From: Rhynchopus euleeides
Taxonomy: Eukaryota > Euglenozoa > Diplonemea > Diplonemida > Diplonemidae
Direction: 5' to 3'
Assembly: GCA_963210315.1 (NCBI GenBank)
Contig: OY723312.1
Coordinates: 806,001-870,000 of the forward strand
Length of the DNA stretch: 64,000 nt
The position numbers and the translations under genes are program-made. Position 1 is the first letter of the stretch. The number at the start of each line of letters is the position of its first letter. The notes below the pieces were generated by a model. It ran no database searches. It was not told the origin of the DNA and saw nothing but the letters and a program-made list of their open reading frames with translations. Below are positions 28,177 through 39,794 of this stretch, one piece after another.

Positions 28177-29793
28177 CTATCTCGCTCCCCTGGCGGCCCT
28201 ACTCCCCTGGCTCTGGGACCCCTGGGAACTCCGCTGCGAAGACCCCCGCGCCCCTGGCCGGCTCGCCCGCGCCCGCTTGCCTGCCCGCGCCCTCAGACGA
28301 CAACAGACCACGTTGTACGCCTCCGCCTGTGAGGCCTTGTCATCCCCCAACTCGGCCCACCAAGCCTGAATGGCCCGGAGCGCCGCCTCCTGCTCCTCCT
28401 GCGGTCGGTGCACGTCGGGGCAGAACTGCTCCTCCCACTCCCCCACCGTCGTGGCCCCGTCGTCCTCATCCATCTCCTGACCACGCTGCGGCGATGCCGA
28501 CTCCCGCTTCCGCTTCGGCTGCGACGACATCGAGGTGGCTGGTGCTTGCGCAGGGTTGGAGCCTTCCTCGGTGGCGGTCGGGTCGGAGCGGCCGGTGGCC
28601 GGGGCGCCGGTGGGTGCAGGAGGGGGATCACCTTCTCGTCGAGGGGGATCACCCTGGTCCTGCGGCTGCGGGACCCTCGCAGGCGGCTCCTCCGCGTCCC
28701 GAGGCCCCAGATCCATACAGGTCTCCCCCTGCTCCACGCATTCCCCACACGCCCTGCAATCGCAACCGAAACAACGCCAGTGTTCGACTGCGGTATCCAC
28801 CGCCTCTGCACAGCGGGCACAGTAAAAGCGGCGGCGCGACGGCTGGGACGGCACCTGGCACATGGGGAGGCCCTGCTCCCCCCCTGGACAGCCAGTCCGC
28901 CCCAACACCGGCGAGGGGGCGAGGGCAGACACTGCCTCCGCCAGAGGTGGGGGCACCAAAAGGGGGGTGTAGTGCTTTCCCTGATGCTTGACTCCAAGCA
29001 CTCCGACGAAAGGCTTCACCCGGGGGCGGTGGACCGTGGGGGGCGCTTGATCAGATAGGACCACCACAGCCCACCCCGACCCCAGCGCAAGTCCATGTAC
29101 TGCTACCTGGTCCGCCCAAGAAGCCTCGTCCCGGCTACCCTCGACTCGCATGGCCGCAGCCCAGGACTCGCTGTTCGGCTCGGCCCGAGCACAAAGGCCT
29201 GGGTCACGTAGCACCGCCTGGACGGCTAGCCTCCGCATGCCCGCCGCCGAGCCTCCCATAATGAAAGCCGCCGCATCGAAGAAGCAGTCGCCTGGTGTGA
29301 AACGGAACCCCGTGCACTCCTGCATCCCCAAAGACCGTTGCAGCCTGGACAGACCGTCCCCTCCCCCTGGGGCCCGGCCCTCCAGCAAAGCCTTTGTCAG
29401 TGCGGTGCTCGCCGGGGGCGGAGGAGGGGGCTCCGCTTGCCCCGGCGGATGAGGGGCCACCCCTTGGTCCTCGCGTGGCAGAGGTAGTGGCGTGCAGACG
29501 CACCTGGTGTCGTCTTCGCCCAGCTCACAGCAGGTCGGGCACACCATCCTCGAGCAGTGACCACACTCCCCATGGTGCACGGCCGTGGTGAAGAGCGACG
29601 CACAGAACTGACAGCAACCCGGTGACCCCGACACATCCACGCGCCCCGGGATAACCGGGCCCTGCGGCACCTCGACCTCCACACACTTCATGTATGTGAC
29701 CTGTTCCACCACCTGGTCCGGCACCGTGACCGGCTTGAACCCCCCGTCCACGCCGCCCACAAAAAGCGCTTGGCATGGTTCACCTGGGGCCAC
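28177..29793 (-). CDS. OTU-like cysteine protease with two Cys/His clusters (538 aa)
   Basis: Residues about 60-100 form a Cys/His cluster (CCQFC, HHGECGHC, CPTCC, CVC), probably zinc-binding. Residues about 163-282 fit the OTU family: TPGDCFF with candidate nucleophile Cys170 and Asp168, W-rich spacing, HGLALGSGWAVVVLSD as the central strand, and GKHYTPLL with candidate catalytic His274. A second cluster (CARC, CFGCDCRACGEC, C) is at about 323-357. A Pro/Ser-rich linker, PKRKRE as a possible nuclear signal, an acidic stretch and a basic Arg/Ser tail follow. OTU proteases cleave ubiquitin linkages and OTU domains also occur in mobile elements; which applies here is unclear. The start is uncertain: it lies close to a second open frame (29688-29876 -), so a frameshift or an upstream exon is possible. 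Confidence 0.62.
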   Translation of the reverse strand: MAPGEPCQALFVGGVDGGFKPVTVPDQVVEQVTYMKCVEVEVPQGPVIPGRVDVSGSPGCCQFCASLFTTAVHHGECGHCSRMVCPTCCELGEDDTRCVCTPLPLPREDQGVAPHPPGQAEPPPPPPASTALTKALLEGRAPGGGDGLSRLQRSLGMQECTGFRFTPGDCFFDAAAFIMGGSAAGMRRLAVQAVLRDPGLCARAEPNSESWAAAMRVEGSRDEASWADQVAVHGLALGSGWAVVVLSDQAPPTVHRPRVKPFVGVLGVKHQGKHYTPLLVPPPLAEAVSALAPSPVLGRTGCPGGEQGLPMCQVPSQPSRRRFYCARCAEAVDTAVEHWRCFGCDCRACGECVEQGETCMDLGPRDAEEPPARVPQPQDQGDPPRREGDPPPAPTGAPATGRSDPTATEEGSNPAQAPATSMSSQPKRKRESASPQRGQEMDEDDGATTVGEWEEQFCPDVHRPQEEQEAALRAIQAWWAELGDDKASQAEAYNVVCCRLRARAGKRARASRPGARGSSQRSSQGSQSQGSRAARGAR

Positions 29794-29904
29794 GAGAAGA
29801 GGGGGAGGTTGTCTCTAAAAACCACAGCGTGGACGTCGAGGGCCACCGCCACCCCACGGAGGGCCACCTGGTCCACGTCTTCGCCACCCCCGGAAGCCAG
29901 CTGC

Positions 29905-30228
29905 TTACCGCTGGGCCTTTGTCACAAAACCGGTTTTTTTACCGGTAACCGGACATGGGACACGCGGGACAGGCGGACCGGTAAAACCGGTAGGTGGCAC
30001 CGGTTTTTTTGTGTCTTGTCAAAACTTTTTTGGCGGTTTTCTGGTGACCGTCCATAGGGGGACCCTTTTCAAAAAATTTTCCGGGGTGGGCCTATTTTGC
30101 ATATTTGAGCCCGATTTCAAAGGAATTTCTGAGTTTTGAGCCCGTTTTGAGGCCTAAAACGCGTCATCGAATTTCCATTTTTCTGCCCATACGGGCAGGG
30201 ACTTGGCCAAAATAGCTCAAAATTTTTT
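29905..30228 (+). repeat. 324-bp direct repeat, left copy
   Basis: TTACCGCTGGGCCTTTGTC to CTCAAAATTTTTT, repeated at 30397-30720 with an offset of exactly 492 bp and only a few differences (such as GTGTCTTG versus GTGTCCCC). It contains several ACCGG/CCGGT words. It lacks TG...CA ends, so it is not a convincing LTR. Confidence 0.85.
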
Positions 30229-30396
30229 GGGTGGCCATCTGGCGGATTTCAGCCAAAAATGCCCAAAAATGGCCGAAAATCGCCCAAAAACCCCAGAAAA
30301 CGATCTGGAGGGTCCTCGGCGCATTTCCCCAAAAAATGCGTTTTTTGACTTAGGAGGTCACCCCAAAATACCGAATTTACCGTTTTTACCGCTAGT

Positions 30397-30720
30397 TTAC
30401 CGCTGGGCCTTTGTCACAAAACCGGTTTTTTTACCGGTAACCGGACATGGGACACGCGGGACAGGCGGACCGGTAAAACCGGTAGGTGGCACCGGTTTTT
30501 TTGTGTCCCCTCAAAACTTTTTTGGCGGTTTTCTGGTGACCGTCTATAGGGGAACCCTTTTCAAAAAATTTTCCGGGGTGGGCCTATTTTGCATATTTGA
30601 GCCCGATTTCAAAGGAATTTCTGAGTTTTGAGCCCGTTTTGAGGCCTAAAACGCGTCATCGAATTTCCATTTTTCTGCCCATACGGGCAGGGACTTGGCC
30701 AAAATAGCTCAAAATTTTTT
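30397..30720 (+). repeat. 324-bp direct repeat, right copy
   Basis: See 29905-30228. It is followed at once by GC hairpins (GGGGGGCTTCGCCCCCC at about 30723; GTGGGGGGCTCCGCCCCCCAC at about 30751) and a C-run. Confidence 0.85.
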
Positions 30721-30798
30721 CCGGGGGGCTTCGCCCCCCGGACCCCCCATGTGGGGGGCTCCGCCCCCCACGCCCCCCCCCCCCCCACCTCCCTCCCG

Positions 30799-32648
30799 CA
30801 CGGTGGACTCCCGCCCGGTCAGACACCCACTTTGCAGTTTGGAAAATTAGCGGGTGTCCTGGCACCCGCTAGTGGGTGTCTCGGCACCCACTAGTGGGTG
30901 TCTAAGCGGGTGTCAGACACCCGCTACGCTACTATACTATATTCTCGAGGTGAAAATCTGGCTGGATCAGGGGCATATCCTGGGATCCTGGCCGGGGTAT
31001 CCCGGTATTAGAGAGAAGAGGGGGAGGGATGATGAGGAGGCCCCAGACCCCAGCCCCTGCCACTTGTCATTTGCGTGTTGCCTTTGTGTGTGCGCCTGTG
31101 CCTCCCTGCCCTGTATTTAGTTACCCTCACGGGTATCACAATACAGGGCAGTCCCCCCCCTCCCCCCCCAAAAATCGTTCGCATCATCTTGGCGCCCATT
31201 CCTTCCACTTTCTGTGGATGTGTTTGGTATTTCCGAACGGAATTTTCCAGCGTCAAGACTGATACCTCGCCGTTTTCGAGTCAGTCACTTCCACCGCCGC
31301 TGCGATTTGCGTACCGGTAGTTGTGCAGAAATGCTAACATTTAATTTGCTCTGTGGAACCTGGACTGCACCTTCTGGGATGTGAGTCTGTAGATAGTTGG
31401 ACAGTTGCGGTACCCATCTGTTAGAAAGCTGAAAGGAACCTTGTCGGGCGATCAAGGACGACTGAGGGTTCAGTTTGAGTTTAATGTGGTCCAAGGGTAC
31501 AACAGACATCACTGCTTTGCAGATCCCTCTTGCTTGTCCCTCTGGTAACTTCCAACGGCTCAAACTCCTCGACTTCCTTGGGTGGGCATTTGCCATACCT
31601 GACGTAAAACAGTGATGCTTCGTGCTAGTGGTGAACCTGACGTTAGTAAAGGAAGGGTGCTGCGGCTGTCCACGAGGGGCTCTGATGCCTCCTCACGGTG
31701 CCTGGTTGGTCGGTTCAGGATGAAACAGAGCAAATTTAGTGTTAGGGGGATGCCTCTGGTCAAGGCCTTTTCACAAAAATTGACCCACGGCGCCGAGTTG
31801 GGCCGTTGGTTCCTGGTTGTAGCTCGGTCTACGCCAGGTTCCACACCCCGTCATCGCAAAACGTACGCATACACAGAGGCAAACACAACAGCCTCTGTGG
31901 TACGGGAGCATGGCGGGAGGAAATTTTGCCTTTTGGTCAAATAGGCACCCTTTTGGAAACAATTGACCCGCAGGGTGGCTGAGTCTTATCAGACAGGCCG
32001 ACCTATATGTTGATCAGTGGAACCACACAACCTGTTCAACCTGCCCCCGGGGTGGAAGTCCACCCCTGCCGTAGCGTAAGATAAGCCTACGTCCTCTTCG
32101 TCGTCCTAGGACTGTGGAGTTCAGCAATCAAGGATGCGGAACTGCTGTGAGCTGCACACTCTCTTGACACACCTGCACGTATCTGCGTTACACTCGTGGT
32201 AACCCCGAACCCTGTATTTATACAGGAGACTTCCATCTGGGACAGTTTCTGTTTCAGATGAGCTTTGGCAGTGGTAGCCATCTTTGCTATGGAGCCATCG
32301 TCATTGCTATCGTCGTCACTCGGACCCATGAGCAGTGGATACAATTGGTGTGGAAGGAGAGGGTGCAGTTCTGGATCAGCAGGTCTGAATCTGAAATTGA
32401 CTGAACCCCACAGGTCTGAGATGACTCCAGTCGAAATCAGCAGGTCCCAGGTTGACCTGACATGACTTCCACCCAGAATTACAGGGAATCCCCAGTAATT
32501 TGGTGGTGAAAAGAGGGTGCCAGACACCCGCTTTGGTGGTAAAAAGAGGGTGCTAGACACCCACTAGTGGGTGCCAGACACCCACTAATTCCGCCAAACT
32601 ATTCACCCTCTTTCAGACACCCACTTTGGCCTGTGGGAGTCCACCGTG
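30799..32648. mobile_element. CAC...GTG element with diverged subterminal repeats, TSD CG
   Basis: Ends CACGGTGGACTCC and GGAGTCCACCGTG, flanked by CG on both sides (30797-30798 and 32649-32650). The subterminal palindrome is CACCCACTAGTGGGTG (and CACCCGCTAGTGGGTG variants) in place of CTCCCGCTAGCGGGAG of the element at 15500. The 1.85-kb unit has short minus-strand ORFs (31285-31596 and 31560-31844) that overlap in different frames and may be the decayed remains of one gene; no domain recognised. Confidence 0.78.
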
Positions 32649-32650
32649 CG

Positions 32651-33704
32651 GCCGGGGGCCGGTTCGGTCGGTCGTCGGCTGCGCCCAAAGGGCGTGCGGT
32701 AGCCGACGCCCTTTTGTGCTCGCCTCCTCCCTCCGACACCTCGTCGATCTCTTTCCTGCTTGGTCGGTACCGAAGCCGTCTCGACGCCCTGACTTCCAGG
32801 TTTGGAGAGGGCTGCGCGAGGGTTGCGAACGTGCGTGCCTGGGGGGGGCACCCGTCAGTGTGTCATTGAGTGAGGGCGTCGGGCGCAGAAGCCGTGGCAA
32901 CGCGGAGCAATGTGTCCCTTCAGCGCCACCGCGAAACCTCCCGTTGGTGGCCGTCGGCCACCAACGGGATGTTTCGCGGGATTACTGCTGCAGACGAACG
33001 ACCAATGGCGGCGGCTCCACATACTGACCGGAGTCGACACGTGGGCACCCCGTGGTACCCAGCGTGCCGCCGTCAGTCTCCTCGCGGTCGACTTCACCTT
33101 GGCGAAGCGGAGGTGTGCCGCTCACAGGTGCCACCATCGCATGCCGCGTCGTGGTGGATGGTGGAGCGTTGCAGTGCAGTGTGCTCCTCAACTTTGTGTC
33201 ACGCTTCCTGCACCTGCGTGTGGACAAGGGGTGTGCTCACTTCTCGCAGCATCGAGCTGGCGGTGGGTGGCACGTGCTGGAGCTGCGCGACTTCCAGGTT
33301 GATCTGGTGCAGACCTGAGGATGGCGTGGCTGGCGCAGGGAGGTCCAGTGGGACGCCCGGACCGGCACTCCTGAGGCCGTCTGCCATGTCCTCCCCCCGC
33401 GCGCCCGGGCGGTGCCTTCGCTTGCTGTCGAGCGACCGAGTCTCTGGGGTACGGCTTCAAAAGTAGACCGTGCCTGGCACCAACGACCTGTGTCCGTGCG
33501 TTGCTGACCGTGCACTGCTCTCGTTTCGAGTCCCTATCAGCAGCACCAAGTCGTACATCGCCGTACTGGGCTGTGCCGGTCCCCTAACCCCGTCCCCGTG
33601 TCGCGGGGCAGTGGGTGACCACGGGGTGGATTCCCTAACACCCCACCCGCGAGGCCGGGTACAGGAAGCGTCCCCAAAAATTCTGGAATTTGAAAAAATG
33701 AGCC
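32651..33704. other. GC-rich region without a clear gene
   Basis: 32931-32977 is a strong hairpin (GCGAAAC...CCCGTTGGTGGCC, loop GTC). Several overlapping ORFs between 32865 and 33466 exist on both strands; a stretch at 33120-33318 (+) looks protein-like (GATIACRVVVDGG, HVLELRDFQVDL) but has no recognisable domain or clear ends. Confidence 0.35.
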
Positions 33705-34082
33705 ACTTTGCTAAACTGGACCCAACTCCCCACACTCTTTTTTTTGGTCATTTTCCCCGATTTTACCGGTTTGTCCCCGGATGTCCCCCCGTGTCTTAAG
33801 GTGACCTCCTTAGCGTTAAATACTGCGGCCTTAATTTACGACCAGGGGTCAGGACCCCGAGTGGCTGTATTTCACGAGCGAAGCGAGTGAAATACACCCA
33901 AACGAGGGGTCCTGGGTCCTGACCCCTGGGAGTAGATTAACCCGCAGTATTTAAATCCAATGGGGGGTGTCGATTCTGGACAAAAAATAATTTTTTTCAA
34001 AAAAAAAACCGAAAAATCGGGGGAAAATGCTGAAAAATGGCAAAAAAAAGAGTATGGGGAGTTGGGTCCAGTTTAGCAAAGT
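33705..34082. repeat. Nested inverted repeat (foldback), about 378 bp
   Basis: The outer arm ACTTTGCTAAACTGGACCCA at 33705 onward is inverted at the 34082 end, continuing through a T-run to about 33770/34010. Inside are a second arm pair (TTAAATACTGCGG, about 33817 and 33954), a third (CCAGGGGTCAGGACCC) and a central hairpin (GTATTTCACGAGCGAAGCG, loop within). The nesting suggests a foldback element. Confidence 0.75.
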
Positions 34083-34379
34083 CGTCATATTTTTCGGGTG
34101 TTTTTTTGAATGGGACACCCGAAGAACCCGTTGAGACGTGAATGACATCGTGAACATATCTGCCAGAGAATCCTCAAGCTTGGTGCCTCAAGAACGTGGG
34201 ACAACACGGCGTTGCAGGCGCATCCTGGGCCGCAGACCAGCAAGCCGGCAAAATAGCCAATGCCGCCTACACGGCGAGCCTTCTACAGATTCCAGATTGC
34301 TCAAACGAGCGTGTCCAGGAAGCTTGAGCTTTGGGTGGGGACGGGATGAAGTCATGGGGGGGGGGGGGGCGGGGCGGGG
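34083..34379. other. Spacer before the minisatellite
   Basis: Nothing recognised other than a G-run at about 34357-34369. Confidence 0.35.
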
Positions 34380-37300
34380 GTGGCTGGGGGGAACCTCTAG
34401 AGGTAGGTGACAACCCATTGGTGGCTGGGGGGAACCTCTAGAGGTAGGGGGCAACCTATTTGTGGCTGGGGGGAACCTCTAGAGGTAGGTGACAACCCAT
34501 TAGTGGCTGGGGGGAACCTCTAGAGGTAGGTGACAACCCATTGGTGGCTGGGGGGAACCTCTAGAGGTAGGGGGCAACCCATTTGTGGCTGGGGGGAACC
34601 TCTAGAGGTAGGTGGCAACCCATTGGTGGCTGGGGGGAACCTCTAGAGGTAGGGGGCAACCCATTAGTGGCTGGGGGGAACCTCTAGCGGTAGGGGGCAA
34701 CCCATTGGTGGATGGGGGGAACCTCTAGAGGTAGGGGGCAACCCATTAGTGGCTGGGGGGAACCTCTAGAGGTAGGTGGCAACCCATTGGTGGCTGGGGG
34801 GAACCTCTAGAGGTAGGGGGTAACCCGTTTGTGGGTGGGGGGAACCCCTAGAGGCAGGGGGTAACCCATTTGTGAGTGGGGGGAACCCCTAGAGGTAGGG
34901 GGTAACCCTTTTGTGAGTGGGGGGAACCCCTAGAGGTCGGGGGTAACCCATTTGTGGGTGGGGGGAACCCCTAGAGGTAGGGGGTAACCCGTTTGTGGGT
35001 GGGGGGAACCCCTAGAGGTAGGGGGTAACCCATTTGTGAGTGGGGGGAACCCCTAGAGGCAGGGGGTAACCCATTAGTGGCTGGGGGGAACCCCTAGAGG
35101 TAGGGGGTAACCCGTTTGTGGGTGGGGGGAACCCCTAGAGGTAGGGGGTAACCCATTTGTGGGTGGGGGGAACCCCTAGAGGTAGGGGGTAACCCGTTTG
35201 TGGGTGGGGGGAACCCCTAGAGGCAGGGGGCAACCCTTTTGTGAGTGGGGGGAACCCCTAGAGGTAGGGGGTAACCCATTTGTGGGTGGGGGGAACCCCT
35301 AGAGGCAGGGGGTAACCCATTTGTGAGTGGGGGTAACCCGTTTGTGGGTGGGGGGAACCCCTAGAGGCAGGGGGTAACCCATTTGTGGGTGGGGGGAACC
35401 CCTAGAGGTAGGGGGTAACCCATTTGTGGGTGGGGGGAACCCCTAGAGGCAGGGGGTAACCCATTTGTGAGTGGGGGTAACCCGTTTGTGGGTGGGGGGA
35501 ACCCCTAGAGGCAGGGGGTAACCCATTTGTGGGTGGGGGGAACCCCTAGAGGTAGGGGGTAACCCATTTGTGGGTGGGGGGAACCCCTAGAGGCAGGGGG
35601 TAACCCATTTGTGAGTGGGGGGAACCCCTAGAGGTAGGGGGTAACCCGTTTGTGGGTGGGGGGAACCCCTAGAGGCAGGGGGTAACCCATTTGTGGGTGG
35701 GGGGAACCCCTAGAGGCAGGGGGTAACCCATTTGTGGGTGGGGGGAACCCCTAGAGGTAGGGGGTAACCCGTTTGTGGGTGGGGGGAACCCCTAGAGGCA
35801 GGGGGTAACCCATTTGTGAGTGGGGGGAACCCCTAGAGGCAGGGGGTAACCCATTAGTGGCTGGGGGGAACCCCTAGAGGTAGGGGGTAACCCGTTTGTG
35901 GGTGGGGGGAACCCCTAGAGGTAGGGGGTAACCCATTTGTGGGTGGGGGGAACCCCTAGAGGTAGGGGGTAACCCGTTTGTGGGTGGGGGGAACCCCTAG
36001 AGGCAGGGGGCAACCCTTTTGTGAGTGGGGGGAACCCCTAGAGGTAGGGGGTAACCCATTTGTGGGTGGGGGGAACCCCTAGAGGCAGGGGGTAACCCAT
36101 TTGTGAGTGGGGGTAACCCGTTTGTGGGTGGGGGGAACCCCTAGAGGCAGGGGGTAACCCATTTGTGGGTGGGGGGAACCCCTAGAGGTAGGGGGTAACC
36201 CATTTGTGGGTGGGGGGAACCCCTAGAGGCAGGGGGTAACCCATTTGTGAGTGGGGGGAACCCCTAGAGGTAGGGGGTAACCCGTTTGTGGGTGGGGGGA
36301 ACCCCTAGAGGCAGGGGGTAACCCATTTGTGGGTGGGGGGAACCCCTAGAGGCAGGGGGTAACCCATTTGTGGGTGGGGGGAACCCCTAGAGGTAGGGGG
36401 TAACCCGTTTGTGGGTGGGGGGAACCCCTAGAGGCAGGGGGTAACCCATTTGTGGGTGGGGGGAACCCCTAGAGGCAGGGGGTAACCCATTAGTGGCTGG
36501 GGGGAACCCCTAGAGGTAGGGGGTAACCCATTTGTGGGTGGGGGGAACCCCTAGAGGTAGGGGGTAACCCGTTTGTGGGTGGGGGGAACCCCTAGAGGCA
36601 GGGGGTAACCCGTTTGTGGGTGGGGGGAACCCCTAGAGGCAGGGGGCAACCCTTTTGTGAGTGGGGGGAACCCCTAGAGGTAGGGGGTAACCCATTTGTG
36701 GGTGGGGGGAACCCCTAGAGGCAGGGGGTAACCCATTTGTGAGTGGGGGGAACCCCTAGAGGTAGGGGGTAACCCGTTTGTGGGTGGGGGGAACCCCTAG
36801 AGGCAGGGGGCAACCCTTTTGTGAGTGGGGGGAACCCCTAGAGGTAGGGGGTAACCCATTTGTGGGTGGGGGGAACCCCTAGAGGCAGGGGGTAACCCAT
36901 TTGTGAGTGGGGGTAACCCGTTTGTGGGTGGGGGGAACCCCTAGAGGCAGGGGGTAACCCATTTGTGGGTGGGGGGAACCCCTAGAGGCAGGGGGTAACC
37001 CATTTGTGAGTGGGGGGAACCCCTAGAGGTAGGGGGTAACCCGTTTGTGGGTGGGGGGAACCCCTAGAGGCAGGGGGTAACCCATTTGTGAGTGGGGGGA
37101 ACCCCTAGAGGTAGGGGGTAACCCGTTTGTGGGTGGGGGGAACCCCTAGAGGTAGGGGGTAACCCATTTGTGAGTGGGGGGAACCCCTAGAGGCAGGGGG
37201 TAACCCATTAGTGGCTGGGGGGAACCCCTAGAGGTAGGGGGTAACCCGTTTGTGGGTGGGGGGAACCCCTAGAGGCAGGGGGTAACCCGTTTGTGGGTGG
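34380..37300. repeat. 41-bp minisatellite with a higher-order period of 780 bp
   Basis: About 71 copies of a 41-bp unit (TGGGGGGAACCCCTAGAGG, then TAGGGGGTAACCCATTTG). The left part (to about 34810) uses AACCTCTAGAGG, the rest AACCCCTAGAGG. Shortened units (GTGAGTGGGGGTAACCCG) occur at about 35326, 35472, 36106 and 36906. The segment starting at 35041 is repeated at 35821 (offset 780 bp) without visible change for more than 400 bp, so blocks of many units have been duplicated together. The left part being distinct suggests older units at one flank. Confidence 0.95.
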
Positions 37301-39765
37301 GACCATTTGTGGTAAATTTACTGGGTTCTGGTGCCCACCGCCTCCCCTTTTGAGCGTTTGAAACAGCGTTTCCGGGACCCGGCACTGCTCGCAGTGGGCT
37401 CAAATGTCCAAAAACGACCCATTCTGGCAGGGGATAAGATAGGTCTGGTTTTCCGGTTTTCAAAACCAGGGTTTCCCGGTTCCCGGTTTTCTGGGAAAAA
37501 AAAAAAGGTCGATCTCATTTTTGGCGGTTTTTTTGTGACTTTGGGACAGTAAAACAGTCAGAAAAAACGCCATAAAAAAATAGAAAGTGACCCCATCGTG
37601 ATCCGCACAGAGCTCAAATAGTCCAAAGAAGGCAGAGAAGCGGAGAAGAAAAAATGGACCTAGCGGGTGGCCCGGTGGGTGGTGATGCCCTCGTCATGCA
37701 GGTCTCTTCTGTTTTGAAGGTGCACACATGGTGGACTCCAGCCACCATGTCTAAGAGGGAGTCTAAGACTGCAGTCTGGAGGGCTGAGACGAGAACACGA
37801 ACGACTTTCAAGCAGTCTTGAAGGTCGCCAAGCCTATTGGGGGCAACTAACAGATGAGATTTGTTTGTTGCCTGTCGTCACAGCTAGGTGCCCATCTCCT
37901 CGATAACGGAATGTGTGCAGAGATCTCGTGGACCCTTTGGCCATTCTGTCGTGCACCCACTCCACCCACAACGCACACCTGTCACGAGTGGTCACTCCCC
38001 CGTCCTCCTCCACCCTGAAGGTTGAATCCTCAAGGACCAGTGATCTCCTGCTGGCCGGGCTGCGATACAGCGAAGCCTTCCTACTTACAAGCGAATCCAG
38101 ACTGTAGGGAACAGATGTTCACTACCGTGGCCTCCGGCGGCTGGGGGGCTCCGCCCCCCAGACCCCCCTGCGTAAAAACATTGCACCCAGACCGGTTTTT
38201 TGGTCGAGAGTCCAAACTTTCAAAGCAGCTGCTGCGCCTGCCCCACCAAGCAGCCTCAGTACGGCAGGACGCGCGCAGGCACCGGGCCCTCTCAGATTCT
38301 GGGAGGGTTTGCGCGGGTCGCGCGCGCCGAAGGCGCGCGCGAAAAATTTTCAAAACCAGAAAAACCGGAAAACAGCGCCAGAAAAAAAGTCTATCTTATA
38401 CCCTGATTCTGGACCCCCCAAAAAAAAATGCGAGCACCTCCCCCTTGGCACGCCGGTCTTACGACAACCCTGCCTATTTCTGGTGCTGGGAAAAAAACGG
38501 AAAAAAACGGAAAATCAGGGTGTCGATTTTGGGATTTTCCGTTTTTTCGTTTTCCGTTTTTTTTCCGTCGAATTTTGACCAAGTCGCAGCCAGCGCCCAC
38601 AGGCGGAAAAAACGAAAAAAAAGGAAAAAACGGAAAAAAACCGAAAAAATCGACACCCCCCAATACATGTTTTTATCGTACGTATCGAGGATTATGCAAG
38701 GCGGGTGGGCTGGGGCGGGTGGGGATGGGCTGCAGCAATTTTTCATCCTGCGGGTGGTCACGAGTGGGGGGCTGCAATCTGGCATTTTTCACACACTTTT
38801 TCGAGACAAAGAGATTTTGCCGAAAATTTTAGGCGGATTTTTCAGGTGGTCGGAATTCAACCTGGCGGTGAAAAATCGCGGGATACGGCCGATCCACGGT
38901 CATTCCGTGGGTTTCTGGTCGAAAAAGTGCCTGTTTGGGAGGTGGCCCGAGAGGCCGACCGACCGGTCGGGTTGGTCACCTTGTCATACCAGGCTCTGGG
39001 CTGTACTACAAGTCCAGGTGCTCAGCAGCCACCTTCGGGGTGGGCCTCATGTGGGTCCCGAGGACGCTCTTGTGCCAGCCCCTCGACCCCCAGGGTGGTG
39101 GCGGAAAATAAATGCGTAAATTAATCCGAAAATTATTTTACGCCGTAAATTAATCCAAAAATACTTCACGGGAGTTTAGGTGGGTTTTCTGTTTAGGGGC
39201 CTTAAATAATTCTCGATCAGTACGATAAAAGTACTTACTTTGTCCACCCGTTTTTTTTGGGAAATATCTCGTTTTTTTTGAGATTTTCTTTTTGGAGGAC
39301 CGCCTGCCAGTGGAGGGGGCACACAAATCCGCAAACTTTGGGGCAAGGAATGGGGACAAGGTCTATTGGTGCCACGGGTGCACGGGCCCCGCAAACCCAC
39401 AAGCTCATGCAGTCCAGAGGCATCAGAACCACTGCTGAAGCCCGCCGCGCATTCCCCTCAGCTACGGCGTCCGCAGTCCCCACCACCACCGAGAAGATGT
39501 GAACGGATGGCCCCAGACAAAGCTCACCGTAGACCTGTGACATCCACCAACAGGGCCAACATCTTCGGCTGGTGTCCGATATAATGGCGACGTCCGATGA
39601 TTTCATCTGCTCACGGAATGCCTCAAGAGGATGGGCCACAGCCAGGCGCTCCCCGGCCTTCCTTCAACGAAGTGATCCGGGCCAGGGCACGCAGCAGTGA
39701 CCAGCGCGCCCCTGGTGAACCAAATAGCCCCGCAGAGCCCCTGCAAACAGTGTTTTTCGGAAAAG
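37301..39765. other. Intergenic with several dispersed repeats
   Basis: No gene recognised. ATGGTGGACTCCAGCCACCAT (37730) is a hairpin that resembles the CAC...GTG terminus. 38108-38170 holds an inverted copy of the dispersed hairpin repeat, 38220-38300 an inverted copy of the GGGCCCGGTGCCTGCGCG repeat, 38319-38341 a CGCGCGCGCC hairpin. 38500-38660 is rich in CCGTTTTTTC/GAAAAAACGG words. Open frames here are long but low in complexity. Confidence 0.4.
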
Positions 39766-39767
39766 TT

Positions 39768-39794
39768 GAATAGACGTACTACGTACGTCTATTC
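39768..39794. repeat. Perfect palindrome next to the giant element
   Basis: Arms GAATAGACGTAC and GTACGTCTATTC around TAC. It lies 79 bp left of the 11.4-kb element and shares the word GTACGT with that element's TSD. Confidence 0.8.

Noticed and set aside
29905..30720. LTR retrotransposon or TRIM
   Set aside because: No TG...CA ends, no primer-binding site or polypurine tract, and no TSD seen.
34380..37300. CRISPR-like array or telomere repeat
   Set aside because: There are no unique spacers between the 41-bp units, and GGGTAACCC is part of a 41-bp unit, not a short telomeric repeat.
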